Source: JAFGBI01 sp964480725
GTDB lineage: Bacteria > Myxococcota_A > Polyangia > Polyangiales > Polyangiaceae
Direction: 5' to 3'
Assembly (NCBI GenBank): GCA_964480725.1
Contig: CAYZQO010000016.1
Coordinates: 28,508 to 92,507, forward strand
DNA length: 64,000 bases
Position numbers and translations under genes: made by a program. This document shows, piece after piece, positions 7,901 to 15,981 of the stretch. Each line of letters starts with the position of its first letter. The first letter of the stretch is position 1. A model generated the notes under the pieces. That model searched no databases. It was not told the DNA's origin and was given only the letters and a program-made list of their open reading frames with translations.

Positions 7901-9454
7901 TCAGCCCGTGTACGCCTCGTCCTGTTCGATGCGCGAGAGAACCCAGTCGAAGTCGCCCGTGGTCACCTTGACCTGACAGAATTCGCAGTTGCCGGCCATC
8001 CCCACCTTCAAGGGCGCGCCGCAGCTCGGGCAGCTCGTGTCGCCGCGCGAGGTGCCCTTGGGGACGGTGCCGCGAATGAGCGTCCAGTACTCAGAGTAGG
8101 TGCGCGGCCGCGTCCGGCTCCCGCTGAGCAGGCGACCGTCGTCCGAGATCGTGTAGTCGAGCCCGGTCGCGAAGAGCCGCACCGTCACCGCGTCGTAGGC
8201 GGCGTCGGTGAGCACGTTGGCGAGGTCCACCCGCAGTATCCGCCCCTGCTCGCTCACGTTGCGACAGCGCTGCTCGGCGTACAGGTCCAGCCAGTAGACC
8301 ATGGACTGGAACAGGTTGTCCGAGACGTAGGGTCGGATCCGGGTCGCATCGCGGGTCGACCAGGCCAGCTGGAGCTGTTCCCACACATGGGCGAGCCGCG
8401 CTGTGAAGCCGTCCCAGGTGAGCGCCGGGTCCCGCCGCCTCAGCGCCTCGAAGCCGGCCCCGGCGCCCGGATCGACGAGGGTGGGGCGGTCGGTCCCCTC
8501 TTCGTGGACGGCGCTGGTGAGGAGCGGACCGCGTCGCTCCTTGGCGAGATTGCGGAGCAGGGTGACAGCCCAGTCGAAGCGACCGAAGCCAACCTCCTGC
8601 CGACAGTAGGTGCAGGTGCCGCCGCGGACCGCCTCGAGCGGGGCCCCGCAGCTGGGACAGTCGAGCGTGCGCGCTCGCGCCGCGGGTCGCGAACGCGCCG
8701 TCGACGCTCGCTCGAGCCGGAGCCGGTCCACAACGTAGTACCGGCGCTCGCCACCGGCGCGGTACGCCTCGACGAAGTTCGCCTCGAGCTCGAGGTCGAC
8801 GGCGATCGTCGGCCCCCCGATCCCCGAGAAGCGCACGATGCGGACCGCGCCGATCACGATGCCGCGCACGTCGGCCAGGTTCGGGTCCCGGAGCGCCCGG
8901 GCGAGATCCGGCGCGACGTAGGCCGTGAGCGCTTCGAAACCGACCGCGCGACCCCGGAGCACGGCGGCGTACAGGAAATAGGCGAAGTCCTCGAAGATCA
9001 CGGCGGAGAACTGCGGGTCGACGCGCCCGATCTCGGCCAGGCGCGCGCGCGACACCGTCGCCGGCCGCGTCGCCTGCTGCACGCTCCGCACGGCCGCGAC
9101 CTCCGCCGACGAGCTGGTCGTCCATCCCTGCATCGCGCCACCGAGCATCGTCTTGACGACGAAGAACCCGATCACGAGGAGCACGAGGGGAATGCCGATG
9201 GTCGGGTGGCGAAGGACGAGCCAGACGAGCAGCTGGACGAGCACCCCGATCCCGTCGCCGCCACCACCGCCACCACCGCTACCGCCGCTCCGCCCGCCGG
9301 AGAAGGACTGCCCCCCGCCGGGGCGAGCCAGCGCGGACGCGGCGACGAGGTCGACCGCGAGACCGATCGCAACGCCAACCAGCAGGAGGAGGGCGGCGCG
9401 GCCGCCGCGCGAGAGGGCCGAGTCCCCGGCACCGCGGAGCACGGAGCGGACCAT
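7901..9454 (-). CDS. Tim44-like membrane protein with two zinc ribbons
   Basis: 517 residues from ATG 9454, which overlaps the upstream TPM gene's stop (TGATG). The N terminus has a TM segment (about 19-40), a Ser/Gly-rich stretch and a second hydrophobic stretch (about 70-105). A Tim44-like domain (NTF2-type fold) follows, with VDPQFSAVIFEDFAYFLYAA and a second similar module around DGFTARLAHVWEQLQLAW. Two zinc ribbons, CPSCGAPLEAVRGGTCTYC and CPSCGAPLKVGMAGNCEFC, each follow a Tim44-like module, so the protein is an internal duplication. The role is unknown; a membrane-tethered scaffold is inferred. It is probably one operon with the TPM gene. Confidence 0.75.
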   Translation of the reverse strand: MVRSVLRGAGDSALSRGGRAALLLLVGVAIGLAVDLVAASALARPGGGQSFSGGRSGGSGGGGGGGDGIGVLVQLLVWLVLRHPTIGIPLVLLVIGFFVVKTMLGGAMQGWTTSSSAEVAAVRSVQQATRPATVSRARLAEIGRVDPQFSAVIFEDFAYFLYAAVLRGRAVGFEALTAYVAPDLARALRDPNLADVRGIVIGAVRIVRFSGIGGPTIAVDLELEANFVEAYRAGGERRYYVVDRLRLERASTARSRPAARARTLDCPSCGAPLEAVRGGTCTYCRQEVGFGRFDWAVTLLRNLAKERRGPLLTSAVHEEGTDRPTLVDPGAGAGFEALRRRDPALTWDGFTARLAHVWEQLQLAWSTRDATRIRPYVSDNLFQSMVYWLDLYAEQRCRNVSEQGRILRVDLANVLTDAAYDAVTVRLFATGLDYTISDDGRLLSGSRTRPRTYSEYWTLIRGTVPKGTSRGDTSCPSCGAPLKVGMAGNCEFCQVKVTTGDFDWVLSRIEQDEAYTG

Positions 9455-10074
9455 CACTGTACCTCGTCGGGCAGCTCGTTCACGTCGTCCTCCGCCCGCG
9501 GCATCGCCCCGCCGAGGACCGGCCCGAGCCGCTCGAGGGCAGCGATGAAGGCCTCGAAGTCCCGGTGGCGCGCCGCGGCGCCGAGCTCGTGGTTCACGGC
9601 CACCCAAGGGGCACCGAGCGCCGCGACGTCCACGCCGACGTCGGGGACCACCGCGCACACTCGCTCGAAGGTCGACACGAAGACGAGAACGCCGTTTCTC
9701 CCGGTCGTGCGCGAGATACCAAGATCGTAGAAGGCGACGCGTGCCGCCGCGTCGACGTTGGCCTGGCGCCGCGCACGGGGGACGAGCAGGCGCGCGAGCG
9801 AGTCGAGGTTACGGGCGAGCAACGCGGCCCCCAGGAAGGCGCCGAATCCATCGAGCACGATGGCGGCGACCGAGAAGGTCCAGGGCACGATCAGCATGAC
9901 GCCGACCACGATCGCCATGGCCCCGAGCCCGAAATGATAGGCGCTCGCCCGGTAGTCTCCCGAACGACGGCGAACCGCGATCACCACCTCCGCGGAGGTC
10001 TGCGCTTCGACGGCCTGGACCGCGGCGATCGCCCGGCATTTCGCCTCCGGTCGATAGAAGTCGTGCTCACTCAT
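9454..10074 (-). CDS. TPM-domain membrane protein
   Basis: 206 residues from ATG 10074 (MSEHDFYRPEAK). A frame extending to 10152 exists but adds Arg-rich shadow sequence. The TPM fold (TLP18.3/Psb32/MOLO-1) is split around a membrane hairpin. AIAAVQAVEAQTSAEVVIAV comes first, TM helices lie at about 48-66 and 70-88, then VAFYDLGISRTTGRNGVLVF follows, the typical TPM core. Members are accessory membrane proteins in photosystem repair and bacterial quality control, usually without known enzymatic activity. The stop overlaps the Tim44-like gene start, so translation is coupled and the products probably act together. Confidence 0.8.
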   Translation of the reverse strand: MSEHDFYRPEAKCRAIAAVQAVEAQTSAEVVIAVRRRSGDYRASAYHFGLGAMAIVVGVMLIVPWTFSVAAIVLDGFGAFLGAALLARNLDSLARLLVPRARRQANVDAAARVAFYDLGISRTTGRNGVLVFVSTFERVCAVVPDVGVDVAALGAPWVAVNHELGAAARHRDFEAFIAALERLGPVLGGAMPRAEDDVNELPDEVQ

Positions 10075-10294
10075 GGGGTCTTCGCCCGTCGAGCAGCGGC
10101 TCGGGGCCGAGCGCTCCGCCGCCGCGACCGCCGGACGCCACTGTCGCGACACGTCACGGAGCCGAGCCTAGCGCGAGAAGCGCCGCGCCGAACAGGTGGG
10201 TGGCCCACGACCGCGAGGACGATGGGCTCGGCCGTGGTATGGGCGGACCGGGAGGCCGGCGTGGGCGGCACGGGTGACCCACGCCGAGCAATAG

Positions 10295-10474
10295 CGGGGT
10301 GACGGCGAGCTCCTCTTCGAGAGCGAGGTGCTGACCGCAACCTCGGAGCCAGCCCGGATCGACGTCGACGTTTCGGGGCTTCACCGCCTCGAACTGAGGG
10401 GAACGAACCCCCGCGACGGCAGCGCCCACGACCTCGCCAGCTTCGGCGACGCGGGGCTCGAGTGCGACGACTGA
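10295..10474 (+). pseudogene. Relic of an NPCBM-type carbohydrate-binding domain
   Basis: An open stretch of 59 codons ends at TGA 10472-10474. It has no start codon and an in-frame TAG lies just upstream (10292-10294). It reads DGELLFESEVL, then ARIDVDVSGLHRLELR, then AHDLASFGDAGLEC. This matches the C-terminal half of NPCBM/NEW2 domains (DGK-LF-SGVL, vDVsG-LrL, DhadWadA-L). The N-terminal half is not open in any one frame, although fragments in other frames can be imagined. I interpret it as the decayed end of a secreted carbohydrate-binding protein. The rest of 10075-10666 shows no gene. Confidence 0.5.
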
Positions 10475-10666
10475 GCGCGCGCCGACCGTTCGCCGCCGCC
10501 CCCGAGACGCCGCGCCCCCCTCGCGCGGAGGCGCCCCGGACGCGGTTCGAGGGGCGGGCCTTCGCCGATGGCCGGGGCCGTGTCGCCGGGGAGAGTCGGC
10601 AGCGCTTGCGTCGAGCCGGCCGCCGGGTACGCTCCTCGGCGTCGATCACTGGAGGAGGTGGTGACG

Positions 10667-10951
10667 ATGCGGGTGCATTCCTGGATCGGGGTCGCATGCG
10701 TGGGTGCGCTGTGCTGCGTCGCCTGCGGGGCGAAGCAGCAGCGGGTGGAGGAGCCGATGGCCCCCACCGCTGCGGAAGCGGCTGCGGAGCCCTTCTCGCC
10801 GAGCGGTGACATGGAGGTCGGCGTGAGCTTCGACGAGGGTGAGGAGCCCCCCGAGGAGGAGGAGGAGGGGTACGAGCCCCCGCCGACGCCGACGTACAGC
10901 CCCGCCAACAAGCTCTCCCCGGAGGAGAAGGCAGCGGCCGAGAAGAAGTAG
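10667..10951 (+). CDS. Small acidic lipoprotein
   Basis: 94 residues from ATG 10667, with a strong GGAGGAGG ribosome-binding site at 10651-10658. The signal peptide MRVHSWIGVACVGALCC ends in a lipobox VACG. The mature part is short, Glu/Pro-rich and without a recognisable domain. It ends in a Lys/Glu helix (LSPEEKAAAEKK). The upstream extension to 10568 is discarded because the RBS and signal peptide fix the start. It is convergent with lolA, with a perfect palindrome between the two genes. Confidence 0.75.
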   Translation: MRVHSWIGVACVGALCCVACGAKQQRVEEPMAPTAAEAAAEPFSPSGDMEVGVSFDEGEEPPEEEEEGYEPPPTPTYSPANKLSPEEKAAAEKK

Positions 10952-10965
10952 CCCACCCCGGCGCT

Positions 10966-10983
10966 TCGCGGCGGCCGCCGCGA
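10966..10983. terminator. Perfect 18-bp palindrome between convergent genes
   Basis: TCGCGGCGGCCGCCGCGA is its own reverse complement. It sits 15 bp after the lipoprotein stop and 34 bp before the lolA stop, on opposite strands. No U-tract follows. A bidirectional transcription end is plausible from position, not from a canonical motif. Confidence 0.35.
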
Positions 10984-11016
10984 GGCGGCATGAGTCGCCA
11001 CCCAGGCGCGCCGGGC

Positions 11017-11718
11017 TCAGGGCTTGATGACCTGGGTGCCGGGAGGCGGCTCGAACGCGAACTCGCTGTCGGGCACGCGCGCGTTGACCACGGGGCTATC
11101 GAAGTCGAAGCGGTTGCGGTTGCCCTGGGCGTCGAGCAGGATGACTCGACGCACCTGTGCCGTGCGCCCGTCGATGAAGAGCAGGAGCTTCTGGTAGGCC
11201 GCCGTCGGCTGCTTCGGCTCACCCTCCAGGACGAAGCCACCCTCGAACCGGAGCTCCCGGGCGTTCAGTTTGCGGAGCGAGAACTCCTGCTTGAGTTTGG
11301 CCCCGCCGGTCAGGAAGCTCAGCGCCGCGGGGTACTGGCTGTCCTTGAGCCGTTGTTCATACATCTGTCGGGCGTCGCGCTCGTAGATCTTGACGATGGC
11401 GCCGTCGGAGACGACGCGGTTGCCGTTGTTGGTGTAGCGCCAGCTCATCTTGCCGGGCTTCTTGAAGATCACCTGGCCCCGGCTGTCCTTGGTCTTGTCG
11501 TAGGCCTTGACCCAGTAGCGCTGCTGGAAGTCCGACTTGAAAACGGTGGTCCGGTCGTAGAAGGCCTGGACGCGGTCGGCGATCTCGCCCGCCGACGGCT
11601 CTGCCACCGCCGCCGGAGCCGACGGCGCGGGCGGCACCTGGCCGTGGGCGGGGCTTCCGGGGAGCGCTCCCAGGGTGACGATCGAGGCCAACAGGAACAG
11701 TGACCACTTCTGCTTCAT
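11017..11718 (-). CDS. lolA: Outer-membrane lipoprotein carrier LolA
   Basis: 233 residues from ATG 11718; the frame could extend to 11790, but the signal peptide (MKQKWSLFLLASIVTLGALP) starts here. LolA is the periplasmic chaperone that carries lipoproteins from LolCDE to the outer membrane. Landmarks are FKSDFQQRYWVKAYDK (about 62-77), GQVIFKKPGKMSWRYTN (the typical G-F--KP-K-RW motif) and a C-terminal beta region with VILLDAQGNRNRFDF. An Ala/Pro-rich linker follows the signal peptide. It fits the abundance of lipoproteins in the window. No LolB or LolCDE gene is adjacent. Confidence 0.9.
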   Translation of the reverse strand: MKQKWSLFLLASIVTLGALPGSPAHGQVPPAPSAPAAVAEPSAGEIADRVQAFYDRTTVFKSDFQQRYWVKAYDKTKDSRGQVIFKKPGKMSWRYTNNGNRVVSDGAIVKIYERDARQMYEQRLKDSQYPAALSFLTGGAKLKQEFSLRKLNARELRFEGGFVLEGEPKQPTAAYQKLLLFIDGRTAQVRRVILLDAQGNRNRFDFDSPVVNARVPDSEFAFEPPPGTQVIKP

Positions 11719-12043
11719 GACGTTCTCTCGTGCGACGCAGGGGCGACCGTCAGACGACGAGCCGACGCCCGCGATGCAGGGCCGTAGCACGACTGCCTGG
11801 CCCCGGAGTTAACAGGATGGACCACGCACCTACAGACGCGGTCCGCGGCAAGAAGATTCGGGGTTCCGGGCGAGCGCGAACAGACCGGCCCGCTGACCCG
11901 GCCCTTTCGCGGGCTCGGAGCGGCCAAGGAAGCGCGGTGCCGCGCGAGGGACGTGGCCTGCGCACGGTCGGATGAGACGCGCTTCGGCCCGGCGGATGAA
12001 TCGCCGCCGTCCCGGCCCCCGGTTCGTTCCTGACGACGGGTCG
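11719..12043. other. Intergenic stretch with no recognised gene
   Basis: 325 bp between lolA and ruvC. Only short Arg-rich frames are present on both strands. It should hold the lolA promoter (minus strand) and the ruvC 3' end. No clear hairpin, repeat or promoter was seen. Confidence 0.5.
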
Positions 12044-12619
12044 TCATCGAATGCCGCGCTCGCGCGCGAGCGCGCGCAGGATGGCCCGGCCTCGGGACTT
12101 TCCCCGGGGCGCGCAGCCGGCGCCGTCCCGGCGGACCGCCAGTGCGGCCGTGAGATCCCCGCCCCGAAGGTGGGTCAGGGCGAGGGCGAGCGCGTCGGCC
12201 GCGTCAGCGCCCGGCGGCGCGGCGAGGCCAAGCAAGGCGCACACCATCTGGGCGACCTGAGCCTTCTTCGCCTGGCCCGCGCCTGCGATGGTGCGCTTCA
12301 CGCGCGCGGGCGCGTACTCGAACGTCGCGATCCCCTGCCGCGCGAGGGCCAGCAGCACGACCCCGCGAGCGTGCCCGAGCTTGGCCGCGGCCTGGGCGTC
12401 CTTGTGGAAGAAGATCGTCTCGACCGCGGCCACCTCGGGGTGGTGCTCGACGAGCAGCGAGGAGAGCCGTTCATCGAGATCGAGGAGGCGGATCCCGAGC
12501 GGTGCAGTCGTGTCGAGGTGCAGCGTCCCGTGCGCGACGTGGCAGAGCCGAGTCCCCTCCCGCTGCACGAGGCCCCAGCCCAGGTGGCGGGTCCCCGGAT
12601 CGATACCGAGCGCTAGCAC
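12044..12619 (-). CDS. ruvC: Holliday junction resolvase RuvC
   Basis: 191 residues from GTG 12619. RuvC cuts Holliday junctions symmetrically together with RuvAB. The four acidic metal ligands are in place: D7 (GIDPGT), E67 (AVETIFF), and D139/D142 (GADAADALALAL). The basic segment ARVKRTIAGAGQAKKAQVAQM (about 105-125) matches the DNA-binding region. The C terminus is 15-20 residues longer than usual and Arg-rich. ruvA and ruvB are not adjacent. The gene is divergent from the GH5-like gene. Confidence 0.95.
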   Translation of the reverse strand: MLALGIDPGTRHLGWGLVQREGTRLCHVAHGTLHLDTTAPLGIRLLDLDERLSSLLVEHHPEVAAVETIFFHKDAQAAAKLGHARGVVLLALARQGIATFEYAPARVKRTIAGAGQAKKAQVAQMVCALLGLAAPPGADAADALALALTHLRGGDLTAALAVRRDGAGCAPRGKSRGRAILRALARERGIR

Positions 12620-12680
12620 GCGGGGAGCAGTAGCAGCCGCGGGTGAGCCCGCCTAGTGCACGCTCACCGAGCGCCGTCGC

Positions 12681-12710
12681 GGGCTTCCCGCCGAGCCCGA
12701 CGGGAAGCCC
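12681..12710. repeat. Perfect 10-bp inverted repeat in a divergent promoter region
   Basis: GGGCTTCCCG, ten bases CCGAGCCCGA, then CGGGAAGCCC. It lies between the divergent starts of ruvC (12619) and the GH5-like gene (12855). Since no transcript should end here, an operator or a 5'-leader hairpin of the plus-strand gene is more likely than a terminator. Confidence 0.45.
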
Positions 12711-12854
12711 CGTCCCACGCCGGATCCGCGCCCACTCCGGCTCACCGCGCGCCGCGACGGAGCCCGGACCGCCCCGGAGGCCCCTCGAGCGCTGGCGACG
12801 GCGACGGTCGAGTCGACGTTGCGGGCGACACCGAGGTTCACCACCATTCGCACC

Positions 12855-15656
12855 ATGTCCCTTCCCGCCGATCGCCGGTCACGGCATCCAGCGCTCCGCC
12901 CCGCCGAGCCCGGAGCGGGACCGCGCGCCCGGACCGGGCTCCGCTCCCGAGTGGCCCGCGGCGTCGTCGTCGCCGGGTCGTGCGCGGCCCTCCTCGGCGC
13001 CGCGGCCTGCGGCCGCCGAGGCAGCTACCTCCCGTTCGAGGGGAACCGAGCTCCGGCGACGGGCGCCAGCGTCGACACGGCCCCGGACCTCCCCGCGCCC
13101 ACCGTGCCCTCCGCGTCCGCCCGCGCGGCGAAGCCCGGGGTTCCCTACGAGGTGCCCCAGACCTTCGTGGCGAGCCCCGGCGAAGACGGTGCGATCGAAG
13201 TGGACTTCGGCGCCAGCGCGCTCGCCCACCCCACCTGGGTGTTCTGGCAGAAGGACTGGCAGTGGGCGGGCACCGAGGCCGACGTCATCTCCGGCGAAAC
13301 CGGGGTCCCGCCGACCGCAAAGGGGCGCAACGAGGGGCTCGACCTCCGGTGGACGGCGACCTTCCGGCGCGGGGAGGGCTCCTCCCTCGAGGTCGCGTAC
13401 GACATCGTGGCGGGCTCCGATCGGGCGCCGGTGATCGGAGGCGGCTTCTCGTTCAAGCTCACCGACCACCCCGCGATGCAGGGGAAGCCCGTCGTGCTGC
13501 CCGGGGGCGCGGGCTTCACCTGGGCGGCGAAGGCGGGCGGCGAGCTCCGCGTTTCGTTCTCGCCGCCGCTGCCGCGAGTCTATGCGGAGCGAGGCAACCT
13601 CTACGAGATCCGCTGCTTGTTCTTCGCCGACCGAGTCGCGCGCGGCCGGCGGCGACAGCTCATGACCGTTACCCTGCCCTCCGGCGGGGTCGTCCGCACC
13701 CAGGCGGGGCTGCCCTACGCGCCCGCGGCTCGCGACTGGCCGGTCGCCTTCGATCGGACGACGGGGCCGGACGTGAGCTTCCTCAACCGCGCCCACGGCC
13801 CGGCGGGCAGCCACGGGCGGCTCCAGCGCGACCACGACCGGCTGGTCTTCGCCGATGGGACCCCCGCCCGCTTCTGGGGGACCAACCTTACGGCCTATGC
13901 CCTCTTCGGCGGCAGCGACGCCGACGTGACGGCGGTCGCGCGGCGCCTCTCCCAGCTCGGCTTCAATCTGGTCCGGCTCCACCACCACGACTCCCCATGG
14001 GTGAGCCCGAACCTCTTCGCGCCGGGCCTGAACACCAAGACCATCGACCCGAGCTCGTTCGCGGCGCTCGGCCGCTGGGTGCGAGCCCTCAAGGAGCAGG
14101 GCATCTACGTCTGGATCGACGTCCACGTCGGCCGAAAATTCCTGGCTGGCGACGGGGTGCGCGCGTTCAGGGAGATCGATGCCAGCGACAGCCGGGGGTT
14201 CGACTATGTCAACCCCGACCTCGAGGCCGCGTGGCGTGACTTCGCCCGCCAGTACCTGACGCGCAAGAACCCGCACACCGGCCTCTCCCTGGCCGAGGAT
14301 CCCGCGGTGGTGACGGTGCTCCTGACCAACGAGAACGATCTCACCCACCACTTCGGCAACAAGATGCTCCGGGACAAGCCGACCCCCGAACACACTGCGA
14401 TGTTCGAGGCGCGCGCCGCGGAGTTCGCGACAAGAACCGGCCTGCCACGGGATCGGGTCCTGCGGACCTGGGAGCCCGGCCCCTCGAAGCTCCTCCTGAA
14501 CGAGCTCGAACGGCAGCAGTTCGTGCGTTCGCGGGACCTGCTGCGGAGCCTGGGGATGAGCACGTTGGTCGCGACCACGAACACCTGGGGCAACAACCCC
14601 ACGTTCTCGCTCCCGTCGCTGACGACCGGGGACATCATCGACGTGCACGCCTACGGGGAAGGCGAATTCCTGAGCCAGGATCCCCGGACCACGGCGACCT
14701 TCGTGAACTGGCTGGCCGCAGCGCAGGTCGCGGACTTCCCGCTGTCGGTGACGGAGTGGAACGTCACCTGGCCCACCAAGGATCGCTTCGCGGCCCCGCT
14801 CTACGTCGCTTCCATCAGCGCGCTCCAGGGCTGGGACATGGTGATGCAGTACGCCTACCAACAGGACCCTCCCGGCTCGTCGCCCACGCGGGTGGACCAG
14901 TGGGCCGCCGCCCGCGACCCCGCCCTGATGACGCAGACGCCCGCGGCGGCGCTGCTCTTCCGCCGCGGGGACGTGGCGGCAGCGAAGCGGACCTACCGCC
15001 TCGAGCTCGACGCGACCACGCTCTACGGGAGCGTCGTCTCCCCCGACACCAGCGCCGCCATCCGCACCCTCACCGAGCAGAGCCGCCTGGTGATCGGGCT
15101 GCCCGACGCCCCTGAGCTCGCCTGGGATACCTTCCCCAAACCCGACGGCCAGATCGTCGTCAACGATCCCGGCCGCTCGTTCCTCGCCGTGGACTCGACT
15201 CAGGTGGTGTCGGACACGGGCGAGCTGGTGCGAAGCTGGCTCGGTGGCTACCAGCTGGTCGACACCCCACGGACACAAGCCGCGAGCGGCTGGATAGGCG
15301 GTCGAGTCATCGATCTGGGTGCGGTCAGCATCGCCCTCGACACCAGCAAGGCCACCGTCGCGGTGACCAGTCTCGACGACGCCCCGATCGAAACCGCCTC
15401 CCGGCTGCTGGTGACGGTCACGGCGCAGACGGCGAGCTCGGCCGAGCTCCCGCTCCGGTCGGAGACCGTGACGGGTTCCCTGCGCCTGCGGACCGGCTGC
15501 CGCTGTGCACGGCGGCTCCGACCGGGGGTGCCAGGCCGGGCCGAGGCGCTGCCGGTCGAGGAGGGTGCGGTCGTGCTGGCCTTGCGCGCGGACTCGTTCG
15601 CCCACTGGATCGTCCTGGAGCGACCCGGCGTTGGGTCCCCCACGACCTGCCCGTGA
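12855..15656 (+). CDS. Secreted GH5-like glycoside hydrolase lipoprotein
   Basis: 933 residues from ATG 12855; a TTG twelve codons upstream is less likely. An Arg-rich n-region precedes a hydrophobic segment and a lipobox ending at about C52 (LGAAAC). A beta-sandwich-type region runs to about residue 310. A TIM-barrel cellulase-like domain follows, with FWGTNLTAYALF, FNLVRLHHHD and GIYVWIDVHVGR. The acid/base glutamate is E493 in LLTNEND and the probable nucleophile is E634 in LSVTEWNVTW. A C-terminal beta domain closes the protein. Polysaccharide hydrolysis at the cell surface is inferred; the glycan is unknown. Residues near 885-905 (Arg/Cys-rich) look out of character and may hide a short compensated frameshift. 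Confidence 0.8.
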   Translation: MSLPADRRSRHPALRPAEPGAGPRARTGLRSRVARGVVVAGSCAALLGAAACGRRGSYLPFEGNRAPATGASVDTAPDLPAPTVPSASARAAKPGVPYEVPQTFVASPGEDGAIEVDFGASALAHPTWVFWQKDWQWAGTEADVISGETGVPPTAKGRNEGLDLRWTATFRRGEGSSLEVAYDIVAGSDRAPVIGGGFSFKLTDHPAMQGKPVVLPGGAGFTWAAKAGGELRVSFSPPLPRVYAERGNLYEIRCLFFADRVARGRRRQLMTVTLPSGGVVRTQAGLPYAPAARDWPVAFDRTTGPDVSFLNRAHGPAGSHGRLQRDHDRLVFADGTPARFWGTNLTAYALFGGSDADVTAVARRLSQLGFNLVRLHHHDSPWVSPNLFAPGLNTKTIDPSSFAALGRWVRALKEQGIYVWIDVHVGRKFLAGDGVRAFREIDASDSRGFDYVNPDLEAAWRDFARQYLTRKNPHTGLSLAEDPAVVTVLLTNENDLTHHFGNKMLRDKPTPEHTAMFEARAAEFATRTGLPRDRVLRTWEPGPSKLLLNELERQQFVRSRDLLRSLGMSTLVATTNTWGNNPTFSLPSLTTGDIIDVHAYGEGEFLSQDPRTTATFVNWLAAAQVADFPLSVTEWNVTWPTKDRFAAPLYVASISALQGWDMVMQYAYQQDPPGSSPTRVDQWAAARDPALMTQTPAAALLFRRGDVAAAKRTYRLELDATTLYGSVVSPDTSAAIRTLTEQSRLVIGLPDAPELAWDTFPKPDGQIVVNDPGRSFLAVDSTQVVSDTGELVRSWLGGYQLVDTPRTQAASGWIGGRVIDLGAVSIALDTSKATVAVTSLDDAPIETASRLLVTVTAQTASSAELPLRSETVTGSLRLRTGCRCARRLRPGVPGRAEALPVEEGAVVLALRADSFAHWIVLERPGVGSPTTCP

Positions 15657-15710
15657 ACGGCCCGAGGGCGGTGGCGCTCGACGTCCGCGCCAAAGCCAGG
15701 GCGGCCTCGC

Positions 15711-15968
15711 TCACCCCCCCGACGGGGCCGAGGACCCGACGGGCGCAAGGGGCACCGACGGCTCGCCGGACGCCGCCGGCGGCGCGCTCGACGTCGAGGG
15801 GGGGGCCACGGTGGCAGCCTCGGCGACCGGCGGCGCGTCCCGAGAGGTGATCACCGAAACCACGTCGGGCGCCGGTGTCTCCCCGGGCGTGACCTCCGGC
15901 GGGAGTCGGGAGCCGCAAGCGGCGAGCAGGACGAGGCCAGCGAGGGCAGGGAGAACGCGACGCGCCAT
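15711..15968 (-). CDS. Small lipoprotein
   Basis: 85 residues from ATG 15968 (MARRVLPALAGLVLLAACGS), lipobox LAAC. An alternative start four codons upstream exists. The mature part is a Pro/Ser/Ala/Val-rich unstructured tail with no domain. It follows the glycosyltransferase gene by 13 bp on the same strand and probably shares its transcript. It is convergent with the GH5-like gene. Confidence 0.65.
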   Translation of the reverse strand: MARRVLPALAGLVLLAACGSRLPPEVTPGETPAPDVVSVITSRDAPPVAEAATVAPPSTSSAPPAASGEPSVPLAPVGSSAPSGG

Positions 15969-15981
15969 GGACCCGGTCATA

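Noticed and set aside
12879..15605. 908-codon open frame on the minus strand
   Set aside because: Antisense to the GH5-like gene, whose frame carries recognisable motifs and a lipoprotein signal; the minus frame is Arg/Gly/Val-rich and domainless. Long antisense frames are expected at this GC content.
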